Below are positions 37,571 to 46,864 of a DNA stretch of 64,000 bases, one piece after another (within the stretch, counting starts at the first letter, position 1; each line of letters opens with the position of its first letter). The notes under the pieces were generated by a model, which did no database searches, was not told the DNA's origin, and worked only from the letters and a program-made list of their open reading frames with translations. The DNA comes from Brackiella oedipodis DSM 13743 (lineage in GTDB: Bacteria; Pseudomonadota; Gammaproteobacteria; Burkholderiales; Burkholderiaceae_B): positions 124,001 to 188,000 of the forward strand of contig NZ_KK211205.1 of the NCBI RefSeq assembly GCF_000621025.1, in the 5' to 3' direction. The position numbers were made by a program, and so were the translations under genes.

Positions 37571-38410
37571 ATGAACCCAATTCGTAAAGCGGTTTTTCCA
37601 GTCGCTGGTCTGGGTACGCGTTTTTTGCCAGCTACCAAAGCAATGCCCAAAGAAATGCTACCTGTGGTCGATAAACCATTAATCCAATATGCCGTCGAAG
37701 AGGCTGTCAAAGCCGGTATTACGGACTTAGTGTTTATTACTGGCCGTCACAAACGCTCTATTGAGGATCACTTCGATCGCATGCCAGAGCTAGAAGCAGA
37801 ACTTGCCCAAAAGAACAAACAAGAACTACTCGAGGCTGTCCAAAATATTCTGCCTAGCAATGTCAATTGTATTTATATTCGCCAATATGCACCATTGGGT
37901 TTAGGTCATGCGGTACTGTGCGCTGAGCCAGTCATCGGTAATGAACCTTTCGCGGTGCTTTTAGCGGATGATTTGATCGACTCCGAAAGCCCTGCGACCT
38001 TGCAGCTCATCCAAGTGGCTCATGCGCGTAATGGCAGTGTGCTTGGCACCCAAGAAGTACCACGCGAACATACTGGTAAGTATGGCATTATCGCCGGCAA
38101 GGACGAGGGTGAGGGTGTCACCTTAGTCAAACAAATCATCGAGAAACCTAAACCAGAAGAAGCGCCCTCTACGACAGCCGTGGTTGGTCGCTATGTGCTA
38201 GAACCGGAGATTTTCGAGCATTTACGCCATGTTGGCAAAGGTGCCGGCAATGAGATTCAACTAACTGACGCGATCTCTGCCATGCAAAAAACTCGTCCAG
38301 TGTATGGCTACAACTATAAGGGGACGCGTTATGATTGTGGCAGCAAAGAGGGCTTCTTCAAGGCCAATATCGCGCTAGGCATGAAGTACCATAATCTCAG
38401 CATTGATTAA
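37571..38410 (+). CDS. galU: UTP--glucose-1-phosphate uridylyltransferase
   Basis: Makes UDP-glucose from glucose-1-phosphate and UTP for cell-surface polysaccharides. 279 aa. The nucleotide-binding signature [19 protein letters not shown] lies at 14-32. [27 protein letters not shown] and [14 protein letters not shown] follow, and the end [12 protein letters not shown] is typical. Divergent from pgi, giving a local hexose-phosphate to UDP-glucose link. A strong terminator lies about 150 nt downstream. Confidence 0.97.
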   Translation: MNPIRKAVFPVAGLGTRFLPATKAMPKEMLPVVDKPLIQYAVEEAVKAGITDLVFITGRHKRSIEDHFDRMPELEAELAQKNKQELLEAVQNILPSNVNCIYIRQYAPLGLGHAVLCAEPVIGNEPFAVLLADDLIDSESPATLQLIQVAHARNGSVLGTQEVPREHTGKYGIIAGKDEGEGVTLVKQIIEKPKPEEAPSTTAVVGRYVLEPEIFEHLRHVGKGAGNEIQLTDAISAMQKTRPVYGYNYKGTRYDCGSKEGFFKANIALGMKYHNLSID

Positions 38411-38556
38411 TTCGCTGTGCTGTAGAACAATTCAGCGACAGTCTAAGGCCCTTGCTTTACAGAGCCAGCGTGTCGACACACAGTGTTGAGTCTTGCAAGG
38501 GCTTAGTGTTTCTCACGCTTTTGAGCACTTTTTAATCTGCAGGCGCAAATTTCACA

Positions 38557-38589
38557 AAAAAGCCCAAGTCTTAATGACTTGGGCTTTTT
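38557..38589. terminator. Bidirectional terminator between galU and the CNNM/CorC gene
   Basis: AAAAAAGCCCAAGTC-TTAAT-GACTTGGGCTTTTTG, a perfect stem serving convergent genes. Confidence 0.92.
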
Positions 38590-38631
38590 GTTAGGTGTTA
38601 AGAAACATCAGGGTTGACTGAGGCCTGGCGC

Positions 38632-39951
38632 TTAGTCGTCAGATTCTTCAATCATGTCTTTACTACTTTGAGGAGCCCGCACTAAGACGCGGTCGATGCG
38701 GTGCTTATCCATGGTCAAGACCTCAAAATAATAGCCTTGCCAGGTGAAATGCTCCTTCGGTTCAGGGATATGACCCAGTTCTTGGAAGATAAAACCTGCT
38801 AGGGTGTGATAGTCTTCATCTTCGCCAGGAAACTCGGTATCTGTCTCGAGAATTTCACGAAAACGATCAAAGTCAATGCTAGCGTCTAAGGACCAACTGC
38901 CATCCGCACGATAGACAAAGTCCGAGCTTTGATCCTCGTTGAGTGGAATGGTATAGCCGACAAGGACTTTGAGGATGTCGCGTAGCGTACATACGCCCTC
39001 AACCTCTCCGTATTCATTAATGACGACAGCAATTTCGGAGCGTTGCTGTTGTAAGGTTTCCAATAAGTCCATGGCACTAATGGTCTCTGGAACGAACTTG
39101 GCAGGGCGGGTGAGCTCACGAATATTGATGGGCTGACCACGAATTTGTTGCTCAAACAGGGTTCCGGCATCAATAATGCCCACCACATTATCAAGATCAT
39201 CTTCACAGACCACAAAGCGCGAATAAGGACTGTCAGCGATTTGCGTTAAGCTGTCTTGTAAGGAATCCTTGAGGTCGATGTAGTGAATATCGTTGCGGGG
39301 CGTCATGATACTAGCCACGGGCTTATCATCAAGGCTTAGGGCGCGGGCTACGATATCGTGCTCGGTTTTTTCAAAGAGGCCGGCTGTGGCGCCTTCTTTG
39401 AGGAGACTATTAATATCTTCTTCGGTGAGGGCATCGCCATTGTGACGATTAAAGCGCAATAGCTTGAGGATTAATTCCGTCGTAAACGATAAGACCCAGA
39501 CAAATGGCGACACAATGGTGGAGAGCCATTTCATGGGAATAGCAAAAAAGGCGGCGATTTGTTCGGCATATTGCATGCCAATGCGCTTAGGTACGAGCTC
39601 ACCAATAATCAGTGATACAAAGGTAATGCCCATGACCACGATAAACAAGGAAATTTGATAGGCATAGTTCGCTAAACCTGGAATCGATTCCACATAGGGC
39701 TGAAGCATGCTGACGAGGGAGGCTTCGCCCATAGCCCCCACAAAAATACCAATCAGTGTAATACCGATTTGTGTGGTGGAGAGCGCCTTGGTGGGATTGT
39801 CGATGAGAGACAGAGCCACTTTGGCGGAGCGTTTGCCTTGATCGGCTTCGTGCTGTAAGCGCATACGCTTGGCGGTGACGATGGCGATTTCTGCCATCAC
39901 AAAAATCGCATTCACAAGAATTAAGACTAAAATAGCAATAAGATTGAGCAT
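38632..39951 (-). CDS. CNNM/CorC-family membrane protein with CBS pair (hemolysin-like family)
   Basis: 439 aa. An N-terminal CNNM (DUF21) membrane domain (1-190) begins LIAILVLILVNAIFVMAEIAI and contains TTQIGITLIGIFVGA and IIGELVPKRIG. Two CBS domains follow at about 205-325, including SIMTPRNDIHYID and VINEYGEVEGV. A CorC_HlyC transporter-associated domain ends the protein (about 345-425). Members have been linked to Mg2+/Co2+ or Na+ movement; the old name hemolysin is misleading. It forms a two-gene unit with tesB, 7 nt apart. Confidence 0.92.
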   Translation of the reverse strand: MLNLIAILVLILVNAIFVMAEIAIVTAKRMRLQHEADQGKRSAKVALSLIDNPTKALSTTQIGITLIGIFVGAMGEASLVSMLQPYVESIPGLANYAYQISLFIVVMGITFVSLIIGELVPKRIGMQYAEQIAAFFAIPMKWLSTIVSPFVWVLSFTTELILKLLRFNRHNGDALTEEDINSLLKEGATAGLFEKTEHDIVARALSLDDKPVASIMTPRNDIHYIDLKDSLQDSLTQIADSPYSRFVVCEDDLDNVVGIIDAGTLFEQQIRGQPINIRELTRPAKFVPETISAMDLLETLQQQRSEIAVVINEYGEVEGVCTLRDILKVLVGYTIPLNEDQSSDFVYRADGSWSLDASIDFDRFREILETDTEFPGEDEDYHTLAGFIFQELGHIPEPKEHFTWQGYYFEVLTMDKHRIDRVLVRAPQSSKDMIEESDD

Positions 39952-39958
39952 TTTGGAT

Positions 39959-40822
39959 TTATTTCTTGCGATTATTAATACGTGTGAGGCCTTCTTGGGC
40001 GGTAGAGGCGATCAGTACGCCATCTTCGGAGTACACCTGACCCATACAGAGGCTGCGTGAGCCCATGGTCGTGGTCGAGGTGTTAACGTATAAGTGCCAT
40101 TGGTTAAGGTCGATCGGGCGATGGAACCACATAGCATGATCCAGGCTGGCCATTTGGAATTTATCATCATGTTGATAAAAACCGTTACGATAGACACTGC
40201 TGTATAAGAGATTAAAGTCAGAAATGTACGCAAGCAGACTTTTTTGGACTAAATCATCTTTTGGTAGGGGACCGGCTGCTTTGTACCAAGCCATGGTATA
40301 GCGATCTTGGGCACGCTCTAGGATACGATCGACGTAGGGCATGCGTACCTCAAAGGCTTGTTGGTCAAAAAACTCTGCTTTGTCACGGCCATGGAATAAC
40401 TTCGCCATGGCGTCTTGGTAGTCAAGGCATTGCTCAGGCGGTAGCACTTCATCGGGCCACGCATCAAAACGCTCTAAACCCTCCTCGAGTAGTTGAAAGC
40501 TACAGCTCATTTGGAAGATGACTTTGTTTTCTTGACTAGCGGTCACGTGACGCACTGAAAAACTTCGGCCGTCCCGGCTGCGGGTGACATCAAATTGAAT
40601 CGGGAGTTTGGTATTGCCCGGTCTTACAAAATAAGCATGTAAAGAATGAGCATGGCGGGCGGGGTCTATCGTTTGTTGGGCGGCGGCCAGGGCTTGACCT
40701 AAAATTTGACCACCAAAAATACGACCTGTGTTGAATAAATCAGTGCTCTTGCCTAAAAAACTATCCTCAGCGATGGCTTGAAGTGTCAGTTGTTGAATCA
40801 AATCATCAAGATTTTTGTTCAT
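39959..40822 (-). CDS. tesB: Acyl-CoA thioesterase II
   Basis: Hydrolyses medium- and long-chain acyl-CoA. The 287-residue double hot-dog protein starts MNKNLDDLIQQLTLQAI. Diagnostic segments are RIFGGQILGQALAAAQQT, HSLHAYFVRPGN, SRDGRSFSVRHVTA and, in the second half, MASLDHAMWFHRPIDLNQW followed by GSRSLCMGQVYSEDG. Length matches the E. coli enzyme (286 aa). Its role is probably release of acyl groups during fatty-acid metabolism. Confidence 0.94.
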   Translation of the reverse strand: MNKNLDDLIQQLTLQAIAEDSFLGKSTDLFNTGRIFGGQILGQALAAAQQTIDPARHAHSLHAYFVRPGNTKLPIQFDVTRSRDGRSFSVRHVTASQENKVIFQMSCSFQLLEEGLERFDAWPDEVLPPEQCLDYQDAMAKLFHGRDKAEFFDQQAFEVRMPYVDRILERAQDRYTMAWYKAAGPLPKDDLVQKSLLAYISDFNLLYSSVYRNGFYQHDDKFQMASLDHAMWFHRPIDLNQWHLYVNTSTTTMGSRSLCMGQVYSEDGVLIASTAQEGLTRINNRKK

Positions 40823-40996
40823 TTTTAAAATTACAATCAGGAAAACAAAGTTATTATATACAAAACCCTTTTATCTATATATCATGCATGCCTTTTGCTA
40901 TCAATTAGGTATAGTCCATGCACGACCCGTCACTCCCTAGACAGCGGCGCTAGATAGAGGTTTCATCTTAGTTTAAAGTACGAATAATAAACTCTT

Positions 40997-41740
40997 ATGA
41001 CAAACCCAGCTCTTCAATCAAGTTTTGCAAGTCGTTATCAAGCCTTACATCGCCGTGTGGCTCAAGTCTGTGAACAGGTCGGCCGCGATCCCAATTCAGT
41101 GCAGATTTTGCCCGTCAGCAAGACCTTTCCTGAGAGCGCTATTGTGCCGGCCATCGAGATGGGGCAACTACGCTTTGCCGAAAACCGCGTTCAAGAGCTC
41201 AAACAAAAGGCTGAGTACTTTACTGCTCAAGGGGTCAATCATTTGCAATGGGTGCTGATCGGCCCACTACAAACCAATAAAGCCAAATATGTGGCGCGTT
41301 TTGCCACAGAAATCCAAAGCTTAGATCGTTGGTCAGTAGTGCAAGCTCTAGATAAACACTTACAAAAAAATCATCGCACTTTAGAGGCCTTGATTCAGGT
41401 GAAAACTAGCCGCGAGGAATCGAAAAGCGGTATGGCGCCAGAGCAGGTCCTAGATTTTTTGCGGCAACTCCAAGAGGTGCCCAGTTTGCGGGTCAAAGGT
41501 TTTATGACCGTTGCCGAAAACACGTCCGATCAGACGATTGTGCGTGATTGCTTTAGACGCTTAGCGCAATTGGCCGAGCAATGTCGGCAAGCGACGGGCC
41601 TCGCACTGCCTGAGCTCTCTATGGGCATGAGTGCCGATTTTGAGTTAGCAATTGCGGAAGGCGCCACCCAAATCAGGGTGGGTTCGGCGCTTTTTGGGGC
41701 GCGTGACTATGCAAATGGAGCCGCTAACGGCTCACACTAA
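40997..41740 (+). CDS. YggS-family pyridoxal-phosphate homeostasis protein
   Basis: A single-domain PLP-binding protein (247 aa) with an alanine-racemase N-domain barrel and no known catalytic activity; in other bacteria it keeps free PLP in balance. PLP lysine K42 lies in ILPVSKTFPE. Family signatures: LRFAENRVQEL, WVLIGPLQTNKAK, and near the end LSMGMSADFELAIAEGATQIRVGSALFG. The ATG lacks a strong ribosome site. Convergent with def. Often this gene sits beside pilT or proC in relatives; that is not the case here. Confidence 0.95.
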   Translation: MTNPALQSSFASRYQALHRRVAQVCEQVGRDPNSVQILPVSKTFPESAIVPAIEMGQLRFAENRVQELKQKAEYFTAQGVNHLQWVLIGPLQTNKAKYVARFATEIQSLDRWSVVQALDKHLQKNHRTLEALIQVKTSREESKSGMAPEQVLDFLRQLQEVPSLRVKGFMTVAENTSDQTIVRDCFRRLAQLAEQCRQATGLALPELSMGMSADFELAIAEGATQIRVGSALFGARDYANGAANGSH

Positions 41741-41767
41741 AAAAGCCAGGGTTTGGCACCCTAGCCT
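41740..41767 (-). terminator. Terminator after def
   Basis: On the minus strand GGCTAGGGT-GCCAA-ACCCTGGC followed by TTTTTT, with one bulged A. The T run abuts the stop codon of the convergent YggS-family gene. Confidence 0.75.
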
Positions 41768-41804
41768 GAATCGAAGATCCGATGAACTAAAGCTTAAAGC
41801 CGTT

Positions 41805-42323
41805 TTAGTCAGCGTTTTTGGCGGCTTCTTTTTGGGCCTTTTTGATTTTGGTTTTGATGCGGTTTTGTTTGAGTTTAGAGAGATGATCAATAAACAAGAC
41901 ACCGTCTAGGTGATCAATCTCATGCTGCACACAAACCGCTTTGAGGCCTTCGTAGTCAAACTCGAAGCGTTCCCCTTTTTCGTTTGTGGCGTGGCCTTTG
42001 ATGGCGGCTGGACGTGTCACCTTATCGTAAATGCCAGGGATGGATAAACAGCCTTCCTCGTATTCTTGGAGTTCTTCACTGAACCAAGTGATTTGTGGAT
42101 TGATAAACACCTGCGGCTCATTGCCTTCTTCGGAGATATCCATGACAAATAAGCGCTGTTGGATATCCACCTGAGTGGCCGCTAGGCCAATGCCTTTTGA
42201 TTCGTACATAGTTGCCAGCATATCACTGGCTGTTTGTGCAATCTCTGGGGTGACTTCAGAGACGGGGTCAGCCTTGACGTGCAGGTTTGGGTGTGGATAT
42301 TTAAGAATGGGTAATAAAGCCAT
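41805..42323 (-). CDS. def: Peptide deformylase
   Basis: Removes the formyl group from nascent N-termini. All three metalloprotease motifs are intact: GIGLAATQ at 44-51, EGCLSIPG with C92, and QHEIDHLDG with H134, E135 and H138. 172 aa is typical. The end is basic ([21 protein letters not shown]), resembling the ribosome-binding C-terminal helix of E. coli PDF. It is divergent from dprA; in many proteobacteria def and dprA are close neighbours. Confidence 0.97.
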   Translation of the reverse strand: MALLPILKYPHPNLHVKADPVSEVTPEIAQTASDMLATMYESKGIGLAATQVDIQQRLFVMDISEEGNEPQVFINPQITWFSEELQEYEEGCLSIPGIYDKVTRPAAIKGHATNEKGERFEFDYEGLKAVCVQHEIDHLDGVLFIDHLSKLKQNRIKTKIKKAQKEAAKNAD

Positions 42324-42529
42324 AATGTAAACGATAAAATTGTATAAATTTGCTGAAATAACTGTGATCTTCTTATTATAACCACTTATGACTACGCCTT
42401 AATCCTCTATGCCTCTCGTTTGCAATCCCTGTGACAGGCGATGATGGAGTGATAAAAACAGCCGCTTGTGCAACGCTTTTTGTGGGCAAGTCGTACAATC
42501 AATTTTTGCTTATGCCTTTGCCATCGTCT

Positions 42530-43726
42530 ATGAACTCTCAAGAACTACACAGTTGGTTACGCCTATCGCTAGAGCCTGGGGTTGGCCCCGTACGGGCGCG
42601 GCAATTGTTATCGACTTTTGGCTTGCCGCAACAAGTGTTTGAGGCCCCACTCCAGGCGCTTGCTCGCCATCTGCCGCCAGCCATTGCCGAGCGTTTGCAT
42701 GCTGAGATTGAGCCTGAAATCGAGGCACAGATTGCAAAGACCTTGGCCTGGCTAGAGGAACCTGAGCATTATCTGCTGACATTGGCTGATGATCTCTATC
42801 CGCCCTCGCTTTTACAAAGCCATGATCCGCCCATTCTCTTGTATGCAGATGGTCAAATTGAGAGTCTCAAGCAAGCCTCATTAGCGATTGTGGGTACCCG
42901 TAACGCCAGCCTGAGCGGATTGGCCAATGCCCGTAACTTTGCTCAGTATTTAGCCTCTAATGGTGTCTGTGTGGTCAGTGGTTTAGCGCAAGGGATAGAT
43001 ACCGCCGCCCATCAAGGTGCCTTAGCCAGTACCGTCAATAAGACCTGTACGATTGCAGTGATGGGGACGGGCATTAATCGTATCTATCCGAGCTCGAATT
43101 TACAATTGGCGCGCCAAATCAAAGCACAAGGTTTATTACTCTCTGAGTTGCCGCTAGATACGGGCGCAGCGGCGCATCAATTTCCGCGGCGTAATCGCAT
43201 TGTTGCGGCCTTAGCGCTCGGCACCTTGGTGGTACAAGCGGCCCACAAAAGCGGCTCCTTGATTACGGCCGGCATGGCCTCAGAACTGGGGCGAGAGGTT
43301 TTTGCCATTCCTGATTCGATCCATTCGCCGCTGGCGCGAGGCTGTCATCAGCTCATTAAAAATGGCGCCAAGTTGGTCGAAACAGCCGCTGATATTTTTG
43401 AGGAACTGCACTTGCCTATGCCTAATCCAGCTGCTGCAGTTCAGCCTTCTCAAGTTCTTAAGTCCACGACAAAACGCTCATCCTCAAAGTCACCGCGGCC
43501 TAGCAAATCGCTACCGACGACCAGTGCGAGTCGTCAAGCCCTCGAGGTATCGCCCAGAGCGCTCGATCTACTCCAGCGTATGGATTTTACCGTCTGGTCA
43601 GTTGACTCACTGGCGCGCGAGCTCAATTGGTCGATCAAGGACTTGAATATGTATTTACTGGAGCTTGAGTTAGCAGAAAGAATACAACGCTTTGCTGATG
43701 GCACCTGGCAGCAAATCCCTACCTAA
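42530..43726 (+). CDS. dprA: DNA-processing protein DprA (natural transformation)
   Basis: Binds incoming single-stranded DNA and loads RecA during transformation. The Rossmann-like core has GTRNASLSG, VCVVSGLAQGIDTAAHQGAL, AVMGTGINRIYP, and FPRRNRIVAALALGT. A low-complexity Ser/Lys/Pro linker (about 307-337) leads to a C-terminal DprA winged helix (LLQRMDFTVWSVDSLARELNW). The frame is open to a GTG at 42431 and an ATG at 42512; the ATG at 42530 begins MNSQELHSWLRLSLEPGVG, which is where the family normally starts. None has a convincing ribosome site, so the start is uncertain. Confidence 0.92.
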   Translation: MNSQELHSWLRLSLEPGVGPVRARQLLSTFGLPQQVFEAPLQALARHLPPAIAERLHAEIEPEIEAQIAKTLAWLEEPEHYLLTLADDLYPPSLLQSHDPPILLYADGQIESLKQASLAIVGTRNASLSGLANARNFAQYLASNGVCVVSGLAQGIDTAAHQGALASTVNKTCTIAVMGTGINRIYPSSNLQLARQIKAQGLLLSELPLDTGAAAHQFPRRNRIVAALALGTLVVQAAHKSGSLITAGMASELGREVFAIPDSIHSPLARGCHQLIKNGAKLVETAADIFEELHLPMPNPAAAVQPSQVLKSTTKRSSSKSPRPSKSLPTTSASRQALEVSPRALDLLQRMDFTVWSVDSLARELNWSIKDLNMYLLELELAERIQRFADGTWQQIPT

Positions 43727-43757
43727 AAAAAACCGACACTAAGATGTTAGTGTCGGT
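43725..43757 (-). terminator. Terminator after the ybdD-like gene
   Basis: ACCGACACTAA and TTAGTGTCGGT pair perfectly; on the minus strand the stem is followed by eight T. It lies at the end of dprA and probably serves cstA-ybdD. Confidence 0.88.
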
Positions 43758-43806
43758 GGTTTCTATGCTATGGCTTAGACAAGCAAAAGCGTGCTAAGCG
43801 ATGCGC

Positions 43807-44004
43807 TTAGCAACACTTAAATCCGCCCTTACCACCATAGCGAGCATTTTGTCTATCCTTGAAGAACTCTTCGTAACTCATGGGCTCTTGCTCAGGGTGG
43901 GTGCGTTTGACGTGCGCAACATAGTTTTGATAGTCCGGTACACCAATCATTAAACGGCAGGTTTGCCCTAGATAGGAGCCGGCGCTGCTGAGTTTTTTGA
44001 ACAT
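43807..44004 (-). CDS. YbdD/YjiX family small protein
   Basis: A 65-residue protein starting [21 protein letters not shown] and containing [37 protein letters not shown] in pieces, ending in a double cysteine. This is the short partner always found after CstA/BtsT-type pyruvate transporters (known for E. coli ybdD and yjiX, which are needed for full transport). The frame is open 8 codons further to 44028; the ATG at 44004 has GGAA upstream and matches the family start. It follows cstA by 75 nt. Confidence 0.9.
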   Translation of the reverse strand: MFKKLSSAGSYLGQTCRLMIGVPDYQNYVAHVKRTHPEQEPMSYEEFFKDRQNARYGGKGGFKCC

Positions 44005-44079
44005 GATTTGTTTCCGTTGGTTTAGCATAAGTACCAGCTAGATAGGGGCTTTGCTTGGTAAACAAAGCCCCGCGCCTTA

Positions 44080-46188
44080 TTAGTGTACTACTTGAGAAGC
44101 CGACTCGGGTAGCGGTTCATAAGGCAATTCCGCAGAATGTGGTTCCGCTTTTTTGAGTGAGGCCAAGGCGGCTTTGATGGTGTAGAAAGCAATAATCACA
44201 ATCGTCAACATAAAGATGATAGTGAGCACACCATTGATTTGATTACCCAAAATCGCTTGTTTAGCTTGTTCAACGCTATGGAAAGCACCTTGAGGCACAA
44301 AAGGCACATCAATAAACTTAGCCTTGAGGTTGTTGGCCACCCCAAAGAAACCGATTTTGTCATCCACGACTTTAATCCAAGCCGCTGACATCGTGAAAAT
44401 AATCAAGGCGATACTCGGCACAATCGTGACCCAAGCATAACGTTGACGTTTGCTTTTGAAAAGTACAACCGTGCAAAGCATAAGGGCGATGGCAGCCAAC
44501 ATTTGGTTAGTGATCCCAAACAGAGGCCACAAGGTATTGATACCACCTAATGGATCGACCACCCCTTGGTATAAGAAGTAGCCCCAAGAGAGCACAACTA
44601 AGAAAGTCGCGAGTAAGTTGGCTGGAAGCGAATCCGTGCGACTGAGACCTTTGTGGAATAAACCGAGGAAGTCTTGCAACATAAAGCGGGCTGAACGCGT
44701 ACCGGCATCGACAGCGGTGAGGATAAATAAGGCTTCAAAAAGAATCGCAAAGTGATACCAAAATGGCATGGAGCTAAAGGAAGAGAAGGCCGCATGCAAA
44801 ATATGGGCCATACCCACGGCCAGTGTAGGCGCTCCGCCAGCGCGCGAGATGATAGTGTTTTCGCCCACATCACTGGCCACCTGATGAATAAGCTCAGGCG
44901 TGATCGTAAAGCCGATATTCGAAACGGTATGAGCAGCGGCTTGAGCCACGTCCGGAAGATTCTCTGGGTTGAGGAAATTAAGCGGGCTATTCATCACAAA
45001 ATACACACCCGGATCAATAATAGATGCTGCAACCAAGGCCATAATCGCGACAAAAGATTCCATGATCATGCCACCATAACCAATAGCACGGGCGTCAGCT
45101 TCATTGTTGAGCATTTTGGGGGTGGTACCAGAAGAAATCAGCGCATGGAAGCCAGACACTGCACCACAAGCAATCGTGATGAACAAGAAGGGGAATAAAT
45201 CACCTTTCCAGACCGGGCCCGTACCGTCAGTAAATTGGGTGAGTGCAGGCATTTTCATTTCTGGAGCCACAATAAAAATACCAATGGCTAGGGTGATGAT
45301 GGCGCCCAATTTAAGGAAGGTAGAAAGGTAGTCGCGCGGTGCCAACAGCAACCATACAGGCAATACCGCTGCCACAAAACCATAGACAATCAAGCCCCAA
45401 GTTAGGCTGACGCCATCATAGTTAAACCATTTGCTCCAGCTCTCGTGAGCGGCCACATAACCACCGAATTGGATGCCGAGAATGAGTAAAACCACACCAA
45501 TAATGGAAACCTCAAGCACGCGACCGGGACGGATATAACGTAAATAAATCCCCATAAAAATCGCTAAAGGTACGGTGTAGATGACGGTAAAGGTACCCCA
45601 TGGACTGTGAGTTAAAGCGGTGACTACGACCATCGCGAGCACCGCCAATAAAATCACCATGATCATATAACAAGCGACGAGGGCGACAATACCAGGGATC
45701 GTACCGAGTTCGTCTTTAACGAGCTCGCCAAGGGAACGACCGTCGCGGCGACTGGAAATAAATAAGACGACAAAGTCCTGTACAGCACCAGCAAAAATAC
45801 AACCTGCTAAAAGCCAAATCATGCCAGGTAAATAGCCCATTTGCGCCGCTAATACAGGTCCTACCAAAGGCCCTGCACCCGCAATCGCCGCAAAGTGGTG
45901 GCCGAATAATACCGATTTGTTGGTTGGAACATAGTCTAGGCCATCATTGTGCCGCCAAGCGGGCGTCATGCGCGTGCTATCGAGCTGCAAGGCATTACGA
46001 GCAATATAAAGGCTGTAATAACGATAGCCAATTAAATAAACACAGATGGCCGCAATCAGGATCCATACGGCATTAATGGTTTCGCCACGTTGTAGAGCGA
46101 TATAGCCCAGGGCAAAAGCGCCCAAAATGGCGACGATAAACCACAAGAGGTGGCTGATAAAAGGAGGCAATTTATTTGCTTTGGTCAC
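44080..46188 (-). CDS. cstA: CstA-family pyruvate transporter (carbon starvation protein)
   Basis: An inner-membrane transporter of 702 aa with many hydrophobic segments. Signatures: HHFAAIAGAGPLVGPVLAAQMGYLPG, VQDFVVLFISSRRDGRSLGELV and SGFHALISSGTTPKML. Members import pyruvate, sometimes peptides, on starvation. The start is GTG at 46188, with GGGAGA upstream supporting it. The paired ybdD-like gene follows. It may let the cell recover pyruvate while using organic acids, fitting the glyoxylate-shunt genes here. Confidence 0.94.
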   Translation of the reverse strand: MTKANKLPPFISHLLWFIVAILGAFALGYIALQRGETINAVWILIAAICVYLIGYRYYSLYIARNALQLDSTRMTPAWRHNDGLDYVPTNKSVLFGHHFAAIAGAGPLVGPVLAAQMGYLPGMIWLLAGCIFAGAVQDFVVLFISSRRDGRSLGELVKDELGTIPGIVALVACYMIMVILLAVLAMVVVTALTHSPWGTFTVIYTVPLAIFMGIYLRYIRPGRVLEVSIIGVVLLILGIQFGGYVAAHESWSKWFNYDGVSLTWGLIVYGFVAAVLPVWLLLAPRDYLSTFLKLGAIITLAIGIFIVAPEMKMPALTQFTDGTGPVWKGDLFPFLFITIACGAVSGFHALISSGTTPKMLNNEADARAIGYGGMIMESFVAIMALVAASIIDPGVYFVMNSPLNFLNPENLPDVAQAAAHTVSNIGFTITPELIHQVASDVGENTIISRAGGAPTLAVGMAHILHAAFSSFSSMPFWYHFAILFEALFILTAVDAGTRSARFMLQDFLGLFHKGLSRTDSLPANLLATFLVVLSWGYFLYQGVVDPLGGINTLWPLFGITNQMLAAIALMLCTVVLFKSKRQRYAWVTIVPSIALIIFTMSAAWIKVVDDKIGFFGVANNLKAKFIDVPFVPQGAFHSVEQAKQAILGNQINGVLTIIFMLTIVIIAFYTIKAALASLKKAEPHSAELPYEPLPESASQVVH

Positions 46189-46351
46189 AGTGAGTCTCCC
46201 TGTGTATAGTCAATCAAGCAACTAGTTTAGTTTATTTTTAGTAAAAAGAGTAAGCAATTATTACAGATTAGGGGTAACACTTAAGTAGTTACCACAGGTC
46301 ACCAAAGTGAGTTAAGTGAGCAAGGGCAGACGCGTTTTTTACCTAATAACA

Positions 46352-46380
46352 ATGCCTCTGACCCGGTGAGGTAGAGGCAT
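46352..46380 (-). terminator. Hairpin at the end of the trp-HIT operon
   Basis: ATGCCTCT and AGAGGCAT pair, with further GACC/GGT pairing inside. The T tract on the minus strand is poor, so termination is likely but weak by sequence. Confidence 0.5.
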
Positions 46381-46424
46381 GTCTTAACGATGAAGATGAT
46401 TATGAAATGGCTCGACTAAGCCCT

Positions 46425-46862
46425 TTAGAGTGCATCGAGCGCCGCCCGAAGCGCCCGTTCGTAATCTTCAAGTAAATCGTTGTGCTGGTTAATTAACTCC
46501 ATGGTTTTGATGGGGTTGTTTTCTTGGGGCATCGCCCAGATCGGATTGGGATAATGACGGTCATTTTCAAAGCGTGGAATGATGTGCCAGTGTAAGTGTG
46601 GTACATAATTACCTAATTCCGCCAAATTGACTTTGAGCGGCTTAAAGATATCGCGTTGTACACGCTCCACCGTAAAGACTACCTGCATTAACTGCTGTTG
46701 CTCTTCGGGGCTTAAATCTGTCATCTCTTTTTGGTGAGCTTTCCAGACCACGCGCGTGTACGCAGGGTAGTCTTGGTCCAGTGCATTGAGCACCTGTACT
46801 TGGGCATTTTCCCAGATCAAGCCTTCTGGGGCTTCTTCACATAAAGTACAATCTTGAGTCAT
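46425..46862 (-). CDS. HIT-family nucleotide hydrolase/transferase
   Basis: 145 aa. The histidine triad is H89-L-H91-W-H93-II, followed by PRFENDRHYPNP. CTLCEEAP at the N-terminus resembles a partial zinc site seen in some HIT proteins. The enzymes hydrolyse or transfer adenylates; the substrate of this branch is unknown. It starts 2 nt after trpC and must be co-transcribed with the trp genes, an odd position since it has no known role in tryptophan synthesis. Confidence 0.92.
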   Translation of the reverse strand: MTQDCTLCEEAPEGLIWENAQVQVLNALDQDYPAYTRVVWKAHQKEMTDLSPEEQQQLMQVVFTVERVQRDIFKPLKVNLAELGNYVPHLHWHIIPRFENDRHYPNPIWAMPQENNPIKTMELINQHNDLLEDYERALRAALDAL

Positions 46863-46864
46863 GC

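Noticed and set aside
42431-42529. N-terminal extension of dprA from a GTG codon
   Set aside because: The extra 33 residues do not resemble the family and lack a ribosome site; a later ATG matches the usual start.
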